Positions 33,286 to 44,367 of a DNA stretch of 64,000 nucleotides are shown here, in pieces; the stretch's first letter is position 1, and the number at the start of each line of letters is the position of its first letter. Location of the stretch: NCBI GenBank assembly GCA_022376925.1, contig JAIOJX010000004.1, forward strand, positions 175,613,501 to 175,677,500. The letters run 5' to 3'. The position numbers were made by a program, and so were the translations under genes. The notes under the pieces are model-generated. The model did not search any database and had not been told where the DNA came from. It worked only from the letters and a program-made list of their open reading frames with translations. Source of the stretch: Tragulus kanchil. Its lineage: Eukaryota; Chordata; Mammalia; Artiodactyla; Tragulidae.

Positions 33286-33859
33286 CCGGCCACTGGTGTC
33301 TGATCAGCCTGGATGACCCTGGTCCCACGGTCTGTGCTCCGGTAGCCGCAGCGGCATCACCCCACTTGAACGTAGGTCCCATCCGCTCTGCTCAGACCCT
33401 CGGTGAGTCTAGGCCCCCCGAGAAGCAGACACCAAGGCAGGTGTCGATGCGAGGTGGTTGTGTTAGGGGAGCCCCCCCGGGAGAGCCCATGGGCAAGGCA
33501 TGGAGGACTGATGCAGATCTGGTCCTGGCGGAGGAAGGCGGAGGAAGGCAGAGAGAGGGCGCTGACGGCCACACTGTCCAGAGAAGCTTCAGCAAGGCCC
33601 GCGGGAGCCTGGTCAGAGGAGTCTCCAGTCCCCCGGGGCGGGAGGCGGGAACGGCATCCCTGCCGTGCTCAGCCACTGGCCGGGGGAGCCCGCGGGTGTG
33701 TGGCCTCAGTGCACACGGAACGATGGGTGTCAGAGCCCAGCCGCTGGGGCCTGGGTGGGTGCTGCTCCCCGGAACTGGAGGTTTGCAGATCACGTTCTCA
33801 TGATGGCCATGGCCGTCTAGCGAGGTAGATCCCTGCCTCGCTCAGAGGTGGCCCCGGAG

Positions 33860-34620
33860 CCTGGCTGTCCCCTGAGAGCGCGGCCCACCCGCTCCTGCCT
33901 CTCTGCCCTCACTCCCTTGCTCCTGTCACACTGGCCTCCGTGCTGTGCTCCACGTGCCCCAGGCCTGCCCCCGCTCCTGCCGGTGGCGCGGCCTTGGTGT
34001 TGGCGGGGCGCTCCCCTCTGGTGTCCTGTCCGGAGCTGTTCCTAGGGCCCCTCCTTCACTCCCAGTTCTCTGCTGGCCTCCCTGGGCCTGCCTCCCTGCC
34101 GTGACCCAGCCCCCTCTCGCCCCTCTCCAGGTCTGTCTGTGGCCCCGCGGCCACCGTTTGCCTTCTGATGGCGGTGTGTCTCTTGCCCCAGTGCCCGGCA
34201 CATCGTAGGTGCTCAGCGGTCGGCTGAGTGGAGCCCTGCTCTTAGCGCCCTGGTGCCTGGGGCTGCCGGGCCCAGTGCTGGGCCGAGTGGGCTCGCCGCA
34301 GCAACGTGAGATGTCGGCAGCTATTTCACACTTTCCAGGAGCGTCTGGATGCCTCCCCCAGCTCTGCTGCAGCCTCCGCCTGGCCCCGGCCCTCATTCTT
34401 GCGCTCAGCCTCCAGCTCTCCCGCTCCTCACGGCAGCAAGAGGGGCCTTTCCAACACAGCATGATGTGCCCGCTTCCCACTCAGAAACCGCCTGTGGCTC
34501 CCCGCCGCCAGCTCCTCAGCCGGCGCAGGAGGCCTTCAGTGGAGGCTGAGCCCGGCCCCGCCTGCCGGGACTCCTGTCTGCCGTGGGCCCTCCACTTCAG
34601 ACGTGCCAGCACCTTGACCT
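33860..34620 (+). mobile_element. L2 LINE fragments
   Basis: CACACTGGCCTCCGTGCTGT (33928) and TGCCCGGCACATCGTAGGTG (about 34192) are L2 3' landmarks. A second piece (CTCAGAAACCGCCTGTGGCT, about 34480) restarts the element. GC-rich and degenerate. Confidence 0.55.
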
Positions 34621-34624
34621 AGAG

Positions 34625-35575
34625 CAGCGGCGCTCCGTCTCTCCTGAGTACCCCTCCTTGCTGACCAGGGTCCCTAGGTCTCACCCATCTCAGGCGTCCA
34701 TAAGACACAGCTCTTGTGTTTCCTTGGTGATGGATACGGGTGGTCCAGGGAGTCTAGCGTCCAAGACGCTCCGGTTAGGTTTCGGCCCGGAGCAGCTGAC
34801 TTCCACTTGGGCCTCAGCCCGCCTGGACACAGGCCTTGGCACTGACTTCACATCCCTGCTCAGTAGAGCAGAGCCCACTCAGCTCAGTACTGCTGCCCAC
34901 ACAGGGCAGCAGCGGGCAAAGGGCTCAGAGGGCCTGGATCCCAGACGAGGGGCTCAGATCCAGTTCAGAGCACAACACTGCAGTGCGGCACATGCCGCAT
35001 GCCCAGGCCAGCCCTCAAGGCGCAGCACCAGCCCAGCCCAGCCCAGCAGCTAGTTCAGAGGCCCGGCCTTCTCCCCACAGAGGGAGGCGGTCCCCATCAC
35101 CCCCTTAGCAAGGCCAAGAAGCTATCCCGTTGACAAGGCTGCCCTGCATTTCACAGCCTAGTGGTGCAGGTCACAGCCCGCATGCAGAGGCAGCCCGCAG
35201 GTCAGGACTTGTCAAAGGCTTTACTCAGCAGCTGCTAATTGGCAGCCACTTCTGCAGCCTCCCTGCCCCGCGCCCTGCAGCCACTCCCGCCCTCCACCCG
35301 GCTACCACCAGCCTGGGTCAGAGGCCCGTGGGGCCCCAGGTCAGGACGCTCCTCTCAGCCTTGGAAATCGCTTAGCCGCATGACCAGGCTGGTGGGAGCC
35401 CACGGCGTGGACCGGGGAGGGCCCGTGGGACTTGAGCCTCTTCTGGACCTCCCCGGGCTGCTGCATGGTGGGAGGCCCATGGGAGCTGGCTCAGGGAGAA
35501 TGGGGACCCGCTGAGGCCCGAGGTCTGCTCTGTGCAGATATGTCAGCAAGGAGGCCTGTTCTCTCCCTTCTCTCT
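34625..35575. other. Intron 4 unique DNA, nothing recognised
   Basis: GC-rich, with an AGCCC run at 35030-35045. No splice-bounded frame stands out. Confidence 0.45.
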
Positions 35576-35580
35576 GTGAC

Positions 35581-37764
35581 CAGGAGCATCGAGCTTGGGG
35601 ATGGGGTAACCTACAGAGATCCAGCTCTGGGTGGACAGAGGCTGGGGGCCCAGGGCCGCCGGGGAGCAGATCTGCACTCCGTGTGCCAGACTGGTCCTCA
35701 GCAGCTGTGCTCTGGGCAGGAGTGAGAGCCCCTAGGCTAGCGCGGGCCTCGGAAGATGTGAACTGAACTGGGGGCTCCTCCGTGGAGCTGCCCTTCCCCC
35801 TTCCCTACTCGCAGGCAGGTCGGAAGCCCCTCTTCCAAGACCTTCCCTCTTTCTGACTCGGCGGTCTCTAGGGAAATCTTGCCATCCCTGTGTGTGATGC
35901 CCTTGACGTGAGGGTCTCCCCAGTGCCAAATGGTTTATTACACAGGTTTTCATGCCCTGCTGCCTCTCGGAGCCTCTCCCCGCCCCTCCCTTCCTCCCCT
36001 CCCTGCTCATTCCTCAGAGCACCACCTGTCTCTCCAGCCTGCCTCGGCAACCCCTGCTTGCCTGTTGCCAGGGAAACCACCTCCTTGGCAACGAGCCGGC
36101 ATCCATATGACATGTACACGTGGGAAGGAAAGGTTCCTGCCTCTCGCTTAGGCTGTCGGTGGCTCTGCTCCAGCCACCCTGAAGGAGCAGCATCCGCCCC
36201 TCGCCTGGGACCCCGGTGCCCATCAGGCTCTGAGGGAGGGTCCAGACTGTGACCGCAGAAAGGGGAAGGAGGCACCTCGCCTCCTCTGATGACCATTCAA
36301 GTTATTAAGCACCTGTGATTCGCCTGAGCCAGTGCCGGGCCCTTTGTGCACCGCGGCCCACTTAGTCATTCACGGAGCCTGTAAGACGGCCACGATTGTT
36401 CCCACTTCACAGATGAGGAAGCCGAGGCACAGGGAGGCCCTGGGGTTGCCTGTGGCTGGCGGGCGTCAGAGCTGAGAGTCATCTGAGCCTGATCTTGTCT
36501 GATCGCAAAACTCCATTTCTTTCTATTCGTACCATCCTGAGGTCTCCGGTCAGGCTGTTCACAGCTGGACCAGGAGTTAGTGTGCGCCTGAGACACACGC
36601 CAAGGCACGCGAGGAGCCCCCTCATCGTAGCTCACTCAGGGCTGTCCTCCAAGCGTACAGAGATCCAGCTCTGCTCTGGTGTGACCCCCCAGGAGCATCG
36701 AGCTTGGGGATGGGGTAACCTACAGAGATCCAGCTCTGGGTGGACAGAGGCTGGGGCCCAGGGCCGCCGGGGAGCAGATCTGCACTCCGTGTGCCAGACT
36801 GGTCCTCAGCAGCTGTGCTCTGGGCAGGAGTGAGAGCCCCTAGGCTAGCGCGGGCCTCGGAAGATGTGAACTGAACTGGGGGCTCCTCCGTGGAGCTGCC
36901 CTTCCCCCTTCCCTACTCGCAGGCAGGTCGGAAGCCCCTCTTCCAAGACCTTCCCTCTTTCTGACTCGGCGGTCTCTAGGGAAATCTTGCCATCCCTGTG
37001 TGTGATGCCCTTGACGTGAGGGTCTCCCCAGTGCCAAATGGTTTATTACACAGGTTTTCATGCCCTGCTGCCTCTCGGAGCCTCTCCCCGCCCCTCCCTT
37101 CCTCCCCTCCCTGCTCATTCCTCAGAGCACCACCTGTCTCTCCAGCCTGCCTCGGCAACCCCTGCTTGCCTGTTGCCAGGGAAACCACCTCCTTGGCAAC
37201 GAGCCGGCATCCATATGACATGTACACGTGGGAAGGAAAGGTTCCTGCCTCTCGCTTAGGCTGTCGGTGGCTCTGCTCCAGCCACCCTGAAGGAGCAGCA
37301 TCCCCCCCTCGCCTGGGACCCCGGTGCCCATCAGGCTCTGAGGGAGGGTCCAGACTGTGACCGCAGAAAGGGGAAGGAGGCACCTCGCCTCCTCTGATGA
37401 CCATTCAAGTTATTAAGCACCTGTGATTCGCCTGAGCCAGTGCCGGGCCCTTTGTGCACCGCGGCCCACTTAGTCATTCACGGAGCCTGTAAGACGGCCA
37501 CGATTGTTCCCACTTCACAGATGAGGAAGCCGAGGCACAGGGAGGCCCTGGGGTTGCCTGTGGCTGGCGGGCGTCAGAGCTGAGAGTCATCTGAGCCTGA
37601 TCTTGTCTGATCGCAAAACTCCATTTCTTTCTATTCGTACCATCCTGAGGTCTCCGGTCAGGCTGTTCACAGCTGGACCAGGAGTTAGTGTGCGCCTGAG
37701 ACACACGCCAAGGCACGCGAGGAGCCCCCTCATCGTAGCTCACTCAGGGCTGTCCTCCAAGCGT
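35581..37764 (+). repeat. Tandem duplication 8 (offset 1,108-1,109 bp)
   Basis: Copy 1 is 35581-36656, filler is 36657-36689, and copy 2 is 36690-37764. One base is deleted from a G run, and there is one substitution near 37304. The filler repeats the string ACAGAGATCCAGCTCTG from the unit and then resembles a noisy version of the CTCTCTGTGACC flank left of copy 1. Confidence 0.94.
36290..36490 (-). mobile_element. MIR SINE, antisense
   Basis: TTATTAAGCACCTGTGATTC, CACTTCACAGATGAGGAAGC and GAGGCACAGGGAGGCCC follow MIR in reverse. Copy at about 37398-37598. Confidence 0.78.
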
Positions 37765-38360
37765 GCCAGCCACAGCCACAGGGACCCAGAGACAAACCAA
37801 GCGCAGATGTGGAGAGGGCCGTGACTCCACTGTGAACTAGCTCCTCTGTGAGCCCAGGCTGCGGGGAGGCTCAAGGGAGACCGCGAGGGGTGGAGGGGTG
37901 GACGGGACCCTCCCAGGCGCCGGGCTCTGGCTGGGGAGGGAGGAGGCGTGCCAGGAGAGCATCCTGGTGGAGCCTTGGCCGTGAAGCCTTGTCCGGGGAG
38001 CTGCTGGCTGCCGGGCGGACAGGCAGGGACAGCGGTGTGAGCCTGGGCTCTTCCTCTGGCCAGCGAGGCGGAGGCCTGGAGCGCCTGGAGCGCCTGCCGG
38101 GCTGAGTCCAGGCTCCACCAGCGCCTGGAGGTGGAGGGAGGGAGCTGGCAGGGGGGCACAGAGAGGAGAGGCGCTGTACAATCTGGGCAGGGGTGAGATG
38201 CTCCAAGAGGAGATGGCAGGGGCAGAGGCGCGGCCCTGTGGGCGTGAGGGGCAGGAATAGGTCTCCCCTCTCAGGCTCTGCCGGGCCCCCCGGGCGGGGG
38301 AGAGGTGTAGCAGGCCACTGAGGCGGGTCCTGTTCGCCTGCCCCTGATGCTCACCTGTCT
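37765..38360. other. GC-rich intron 4 sequence before exon 5
   Basis: No repeat recognised. Two long minus-strand frames here have no recognisable protein and lie opposite the gene. Confidence 0.45.
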
Positions 38361-38367
38361 CCCACAG

Positions 38368-38466
38368 GACCTGCAGCGCCGAGAGACAGAAGTCTACGAC
38401 TACATCCAGAGTGAGGCCAGCTGCCCGGCCACCGCCTCCTCCTCCTCCCAGGGCCTGCTCGCCCAG
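38368..38466 (+). CDS. NFAM1: NFAM1 exon 5: main part of the ITAM
   Basis: This exon has 99 nt (33 codons) and is phase 0 at both ends. It begins DLQRRETEVYDYIQ and continues into a serine-rich linker ending SSSSQGLLAQ. Joined to exon 4 it completes an ITAM, YTDL-x7-YDYI. Phosphorylated ITAM tyrosines recruit tandem-SH2 kinases such as Syk in this class of receptor. The acceptor is CTCCCACAG, ending at 38367; the donor is CAG|GTACGT. The exon lies outside the duplicated segments and is single copy, which supports a one-copy gene. Confidence 0.94.
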
Positions 38467-39769
38467 GTACGTGCCTGGGCCGGGCCGCGAGCCTGGATCC
38501 TCCCCTCCTTGCATTAGTCCTGATCCTCATCCAGAAGCCCTCCTGTGCTGGGGGAGGGAGCCGCCTGCTGCTGAAGCCCCAGGCAGCTGGCTGGTGGTTA
38601 GGATCCTGGTGGGTTTACCCCCGGCTCCACCCCTTCCCCTGCTGTGCAGCCCTGGCCAAGCCGCTAAGCTCTCTGTGCCCACACCTGTAAACGGAGGAGC
38701 CCGTCAGCATTCATCTACTAGATTTGCCACGAGGATTACATGGTGTACTCGGACCCAGTAGGTGCCGTGCAAGGAAGCAAGCGAAACTACCACTGGGCAC
38801 AACAGTGTCTACACTAACCAGTCAGGCAGGGGTCAGCTCTGGTTGTCCCCAGGCTGAAGGTGGCTGGGGATTGTGCTGGTGGCAGCCTGGGTGGGCCTGG
38901 ATAGGGCTTTGTCATTATCATGATGAGGGCTAAGGCACATCACTTGATCATGAGTCTCCCTTAAGCCTCAGTCTGCTCATCCGTAAAGTGGGCGAGTGAC
39001 ACTTTCCTGCAACACCAACTGCCCACAAATTCAAACGAGCTCCCAGCATCTATCCCAGAGCTTTGGACGCCGTCAAGTGCAAGGGTTGGATTCAGGAGCA
39101 GTGAATGGGCTCCTTGGAAGAGCCATCAGGAAGCGGGCAGGCGCTTGGGTCCGCTGACCCCAGGCTGACTCTGTCTGTTGAATCTCCTGTTCTCAAAGCT
39201 CTTTCTATCATCGTCTCTGAAGTAGGCTCTGACTGGAGGCAAGGCTTCCCCATCCTGGGCCCCCCAAGGATGTCTGGGCCACTTCAGGCAATGCCCACCA
39301 TGTGCCAGGCCCTGAAGGCCTGGCCAGGACAACGAGACACGTCTCTGCCCCCGGGATCCTTGAGTCTGCAGGAATAGGGTCATGAATTTTCATAGACACA
39401 CAGAGACACTTGTGAGGCGTGGGCAGGGACCAGCCCAGACTTAGGAGGGGGCTCTTGAGGAGCTGAGTGAGCTTTGCAGAATGAGGAGGAGGTCGGTGGG
39501 AAACAGGTAGGGTCCCAGGAGCACCCCAGATGGAGGGACAAGCGCCTGGGGGCCCAAGGCGTGAAAGAAGAGGCCCATGGACTGGGGGGCAGAGAGCAGC
39601 AGGGGATGATGGGAGAAGAGGCTGGCAAGGGGCGCCTGGGTTCAAGGACCGGTCCCCCGGTCAGAGCTCCTTTGGAAGTCATCTGTTTGCCTCTGCCTAA
39701 AACCAAATTAGTGCACATTTGTTCTTTTCCTTCCCTACTGTCTTTCTTTCCGTTTCTTTTTCTTTCCAG

Positions 39770-39829
39770 GAAAAACTGTGTAAATTTGAGGATGACGGTG
39801 AATTTAACCTCGTCTATGAAAATCTCTAG
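39770..39829 (+). CDS. NFAM1: NFAM1 terminal coding exon with stop codon (copy 1)
   Basis: Nineteen codons and a TAG stop encode EKLCKFEDDGEFNLVYENL. The FEDDGE-NLVYENL end is the distinctive NFAM1 C-terminus, with a last tyrosine outside the ITAM. The acceptor has a long pyrimidine tract and ends CCAG at 39769. The exon lies in the first copy of a 1,125-bp tandem duplication. No good AATAAA follows before that copy ends at 40171, so this copy alone lacks a complete 3' end. Confidence 0.88.
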   Translation, partial: EKLCKFEDDGEFNLVYENL

Positions 39830-40895
39830 GGATCTCCGCCTGCCCAAGGGTCTGGCCCTGAATCAAAGGCCCTGGGGCAGCCTCTCCCTCCTAAGGACTT
39901 GACCCATACCAGGGGTGAGGCCCCAGAATGCCCCATCACCTCACCCTACACTTAAGAGGCTGGCCCCCACGCCTGTTCCGCAGCCCAGCCACAGCCCCCA
40001 GCGTGCCACATGTCCAGACCTCTGCCCAAGCCATTCCCTCTGCAGGCGGGCCCTCCCTCCACCCCCAAGGGCTCTCTCTGGGGCCTCCTCGTGCTCTCCT
40101 CTCGAGACTTGAGGGCTCTCCTCTACCAGCCTGAGTCACCGGAGGTTCCGGGAGAACCTTTGTCAGCCTGTCATCTATCCCAGAGCTTTGGACGCGTCAA
40201 GTGCAAGGGTTGGATTCAGGAGCAGTGAATGGGCTCCTTGGAAGAGCCATCAGGAAGCGGGCAGGCGCTTGGGTCCGCTGACCCCAGGCTGACTCTGTCT
40301 GTTGAATCTCCTGTTCTCAAAGCTCTTTCTATCATCGTCTCTGAAGTAGGCTCTGACTGGAGGCAAGGCTTCCCCATCCTGGGCCCCCCAAGGATGTCTG
40401 GGCCACTTCAGGCAATGCCCACCATGTGCCAGGCCCTGAAGGCCTGGCCAGGACAACGAGACACGTCTCTGCCCCCGGGATCCTTGAGTCTGCAGGAATA
40501 GGGTCATGAATTTTCATAGACACACAGAGACACTTGTGAGGCGTGGGCAGGGACCAGCCCAGACTTAGGAGGGGGCTCTTGAGGAGCTGAGTGAGCTTTG
40601 CAGAATGAGGAGGAGGTCGGTGGGAAACAGGTAGGGTCCCAGGAGCACCCCAGATGGAGGGACAAGCGCCTGGGGGCCCAAGGCGTGAAAGAAGAGGCCC
40701 ATGGACTGGGGGGCAGAGAGCAGCAGGGGATGATGGGAGAAGAGGCTGGCAAGGGGCGCCTGGGTTCAAGGACCGGTCCCCTGGTCAGAGCTCCTTTGGA
40801 AGTCATCTGTTTGCCTCTGCCTAAAACCAAATTAGTGCACATTTGTTCTTTTCCTTCCCTACTGTCTTTCTTTCCGTTTCTTTTTTTCTTTCCAG

Positions 40896-40955
40896 GAAAA
40901 ACTGTGTAAATTTGAGGATGACGGTGAATTTAACCTCGTCTATGAAAATCTCTAG
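40896..40955 (+). CDS. NFAM1: NFAM1 terminal coding exon, duplicate copy 2
   Basis: This is an exact coding copy of the terminal exon, shifted by 1,126 bp, with the acceptor at 40895 and the TAG stop at 40953-40955. The pyrimidine tract in front is longer by a few Ts than in copy 1. Unlike copy 1, it runs directly into unique sequence with a poly(A) signal. This copy therefore has the correct downstream context, while copy 1 has the correct upstream context next to exon 5. That pattern fits one real exon represented twice. Confidence 0.75.
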   Translation, partial: EKLCKFEDDGEFNLVYENL

Positions 40956-41340
40956 GGATCTCCGCCTGCCCAAGGGTCTGGCCCTGAATCAAAGGCCCTG
41001 GGGCAGCCTCTCCCTCCTAAGGACTTGACCCATACCAGGGGTGAGGCCCCAGAATGCCCCATCACCTCACCCTACACTTAAGAGGCTGGCCCCCACGCCT
41101 GTTCCGCAGCCCAGCCACAGCCCCCAGCGTGCCACATGTCCAGACCTCTGCCCAAGCCATTCCCTCTGCAGGCGGGCCCTCCCTCCACCCCCAAGGGCTC
41201 TCTCTGGGGCCTCCTCGTGCTCTCCTCTCGAGACTTGAGGGCTCTCCTCTACCAGCCTGAGTCACCGGAGGTTCCGGGAGAACCTTTGTCAGCCTGTGCC
41301 ACGAGCAGAGCAGAGGAATAAAGGAGCAACTATGCCAATG
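40956..41340 (+). other. NFAM1: NFAM1 3' untranslated region
   Basis: About 385 nt lie between the stop codon of the second terminal-exon copy and the expected cleavage point 15-20 nt after AATAAA. The sequence is C-rich and free of recognisable interspersed repeats. The first about 340 nt are also present after copy 1 (39830-40171). The exact cleavage site is inferred. Confidence 0.7.
41317..41322 (+). terminator. NFAM1: Poly(A) signal AATAAA of NFAM1
   Basis: A canonical AATAAA hexamer lies about 360 nt after the stop codon, in unique sequence just past the duplicated block. It is not part of a SINE tail, unlike most other AATAAA strings in the window. Confidence 0.75.
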
Positions 41341-44300
41341 CCCCCCGCCGCCCGCCCCCTGCCTGGTGCGACCAAAGGTACAAGCAGCCGTGCAAAGTGG
41401 AACACGGGGCCGGTGTGGGAGAGACGAGGCCTGGGCGAGAATGAGCCACGCGGAGGCGGGGTCGCGCTCAGGGTCAGAGCTGGAGGCCAAGGAGGTGGCT
41501 AAGGAGTGGTCGTCAGTCTGGGGAGCTGGGGCGGGGAGGTCCGGGCACACACAGGGGAGAAGGGAGGTCCGGGCATTCGGTGGGCAGGGGAGGAGTCGGT
41601 GCTGGAGAAAGAGGTGCCAGACTCCCCGAAGCTCTCTGCCTCCCCCACAAGGACCCTAAGTTGTTTCTCCTCAGCCTGGTCCGACACTCGGGGTGCCAGC
41701 TGCTGCCTCACCACCCGCACGCTCAGGGCCTCAGCACTGCGGTTCCCCAACCCACTTCCACGGCCTACCTCGACCTCCCCCACTCCTCTGTATTCATTTG
41801 GGGATCCGGGCAGACCAGCCCTTCCCTCCTTGCACACCTGCCCGGGGCTACCCCTCTCCGTTCCCAGTCTAGCTATACAGCTTGGTTCCTGGGGCTCCCC
41901 GTGGGGGCGCAGAGGGGTCCCTTTGCGCTGCGGGAGCTCAGGTCCACAGCTCCTCCATGTCTGATCCTGAGCCCTTCCGCTGCTCCAATGTGTATCCAGA
42001 TTGCCCCTCACTGCCCCTCCCAGCAGCCGCCACGGCACCCCACCCCCCACCGCACAGGCAGACCAGGGCTGAGCGGGGAGCACCCGGCTGTCAGGCTCCG
42101 CACCCTCCCTCCCCTGCCCACTCCCATTACCCCACTGACTTCCACTATTTGCTCACTCCTGAAATGGCAGGACGATCCTCCCTCCCCCACACCCGGGGCT
42201 GCCCCAGAGATCCCTTCAGCGCTCTGGCTCCGGGAGGCGGCTCTGCAGCTCAGCTCCCCCAGGCCCTCCAGGGACAGAAGGACTGGGGGCGATCATCGAC
42301 GGGTCTGGAAGTGGTCCAGAAGAAGCCCAGCCCCCCTGCTGGGCGTCAGGGCTCCCCTGGGCTCACAGGACCCTCTCCCGGGTCCACAGCCTCCCCACTC
42401 CGTTCTGGGCCCAGCCTCTGAGCGCTGCAAGGAGGGTCTGGGCTGGATTATAAGGCTGCGACAGGGTAGAGGTCCCCCGCTCACCAGAAGGCGGTTTAAC
42501 CAACTGTTCAGGGAGGAAAGCTGCCTCCAGCTGACTGCTCCTGGGCGCCTGGCTCCAGCAGCCCGAGGCAGAGGCTGGGTGGGGCCGGGTGAGGGAGACA
42601 CACTGCCCCGGGCGCAGTAGAGCTGCTCCTGGAAAAGCCAAAGCCCGCGGGAGACCCAGGGAAGCCACCTCGCCAGGCCCTGGGCGTGCTCAGCCCTGAG
42701 ACTCTCGGGCTGGGAATCAGCCTTTTCCACTTGGCCCAGGAGTGGTGCGGGGAGCCAGGGCCCCACAGTTCCTTATCCAGGTGGCAGCCAGAGCGTCCTG
42801 GTGATACCTACCTAGGACCTTGACCCTCCCCTTTGCTCAGAACCGCCCTCAGCTCCCACCTCCCCTGGACCCGAACCCCAGCTCTTCTGTGTGGAGTGTG
42901 AGGCCCTCAGGGACCGGCTCGTCCCCCATCTGGTCAGTGGTAGCCAAGCTGGCTGGGTGCTGAGGTCCTCAGTGAGCAAGGAGAAAGGCAGGGAGGTGCA
43001 GGAGGGTCTAGGCAGAAGGGGCCATGCTCAGAGGAGAATGATCTAGGCCTCCTGCTTGGAGCCAAGAGGACTGAGCCCCCCGAGCCCAGGACTGAGAGCC
43101 GGGACTGTGAGACAGGCTGGTCAGGGGTTAGGGGGCCAGCTGACTGCAGGGGCACACAGGTGGTTGTGAGAGAGGGGGAGGGGCAGGGGGGCCTGGCTCT
43201 GAGCTCCTGGAGGGCCGGCTTGAGAGAGCTTGGGTGGGTGGAGGACAGAAGAGGAGGAAACACCCCCAGCGGCTGGGGTCTGGGTGGCCGCCCGCCTCTC
43301 TGGAACCCCAGCTCCACCTCCGAGCGACCACGTCCACCTGCGCCTCCGAGTCAATGACAATCAGGCCGCTGAGCTCCACGCAGAGGGGACAGATGGGGAA
43401 CTCCCTGCTCTGCGGAGGCTCAGCGGGTGTGTGTTTCCTTCTCTCAGCCTCCAGGAAAAACAGGCTGTCACCACCGTGCAGAGGGAGCTGCGAAACGAGG
43501 GGCGGGCCTCCCTGGTGGTAGGGACCCTGTCTCTGGTCCCCTTACAGGGAGGACCTGGGGGTGGGGACAGAGCAAACAGAGAGGCACGTGGAGGTTCTGC
43601 CCAGGAGGAACCTTGAGAGGGAGAGGGGCTGAGCCAGCTGGAAGGATGCCCGAGGGGAGGGGCCGAGGATCGACAAGTGAGCTCCAGTGCAAGTCCCCGT
43701 GAAGAGCGCCTTAGGCCAGGAGGGTGGATGGATCCCGCAGCCAAAAGCCGGCAGGCGAAGCCCCTGGCAGCCCCTGACAGCCTGGCCTAGGCACCGCCTC
43801 CTGTCCAGACCCTGCCCCGAGCCCCGGTGCGGAGGGCAGTCCTGCCCGTCAGCCGCTCGGCTGCTGCCCCTCTTTGCCGGACCCTCTGACTCAGGGTTCC
43901 CTGCGCCTCTGGGTCACAGCCCCGCCACCCTCCTCCGCACCTCTGGGCGCCTGCAATATCTCAGTGCTGCCGGCACCCTCAGCCCCCGCCAGCCCCTCCA
44001 GGGTGGTGGCTTGGAAGTGGCGCTTTCTGCCCCGTCTGGCCGCTTCCAGCCTCAAGCTTCCCTTCTGCTCCTGCTCCTTGAAGCACTTGCTTGGAAAAGC
44101 ATTCCTGGAAACCAAACCCAGGAACACAAAGGGGGTGTGGGAAGCACTTCCCCCTCCTGGGGAACGATCTCCAAAGGATTCTGTAACACAGAGTTTCCAT
44201 GGGAACACGTGCATGCGGGTTACACTGGAAACCCCGGTGGGGCTGGGATCCCCTGCACAGCCTGGGGCGGGACCTCGGTGGTGGCCGCGGCCAGGCTGCA

Positions 44301-44365
44301 TTTCGGCCACCAGTCCTCACTCACTTGAAATCAAGTTACAGGCAAATTTGCCTTCCCCCGCCCCC
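41341..44365. other. Intergenic GC-rich DNA downstream of NFAM1
   Basis: About 3 kb without recognised repeats or exons. A 346-codon + strand frame (41580-42620) has low-complexity proline/serine composition, no domain and no splice support. Confidence 0.5.
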
Positions 44366-44367
44366 CC

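Larger units (their letters stand above)
39047..41297 (+). repeat. Tandem duplication 9 carrying the NFAM1 terminal exon (unit 1,125 bp)
   Basis: Copy 1 is 39047-40171 and copy 2 is 40172-41297. Differences are a 1-bp C deletion near 40195, one C/T change near 40792 and a change in T-run length before the acceptor. The unit holds the end of intron 5, the last coding exon and most of the 3' UTR. Confidence 0.95.
18096..41340 (+). other. NFAM1: NFAM1 gene, exons 2 to 6 (5' exon not seen)
   Basis: The gene encodes a single-pass type I membrane receptor of immune cells. In the known family it signals through one cytoplasmic ITAM to the calcineurin/NFAT pathway and supports B-cell and myeloid signalling. 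The exons joined in order give a V-type Ig ectodomain, a short stalk, a transmembrane helix, and a cytoplasmic tail with one ITAM that ends YENL. All visible splice sites are GT-AG and the phases agree: exon 2 is phase 1 on both sides, and exons 3/4, 4/5 and 5/6 join in phase 0. Visible introns are about 1.15, 6.6, 11.9 and 1.3 kb. The 6.6, 11.9 and 1.3 kb introns touch or contain tandem-duplicated segments that may be assembly errors. The signal-peptide exon was not found and probably lies upstream of the window. Identification rests on remembered family sequence: the Ig motifs, the ITAM and the C-terminus all match. Confidence 0.93.

Noticed and set aside
41580..42620. 346-codon + strand open frame downstream of NFAM1
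   Set aside because: Low-complexity Pro/Ser/Arg translation from GC-rich DNA, no domain, no clear start context or splice sites, and overlapping frames of similar length.
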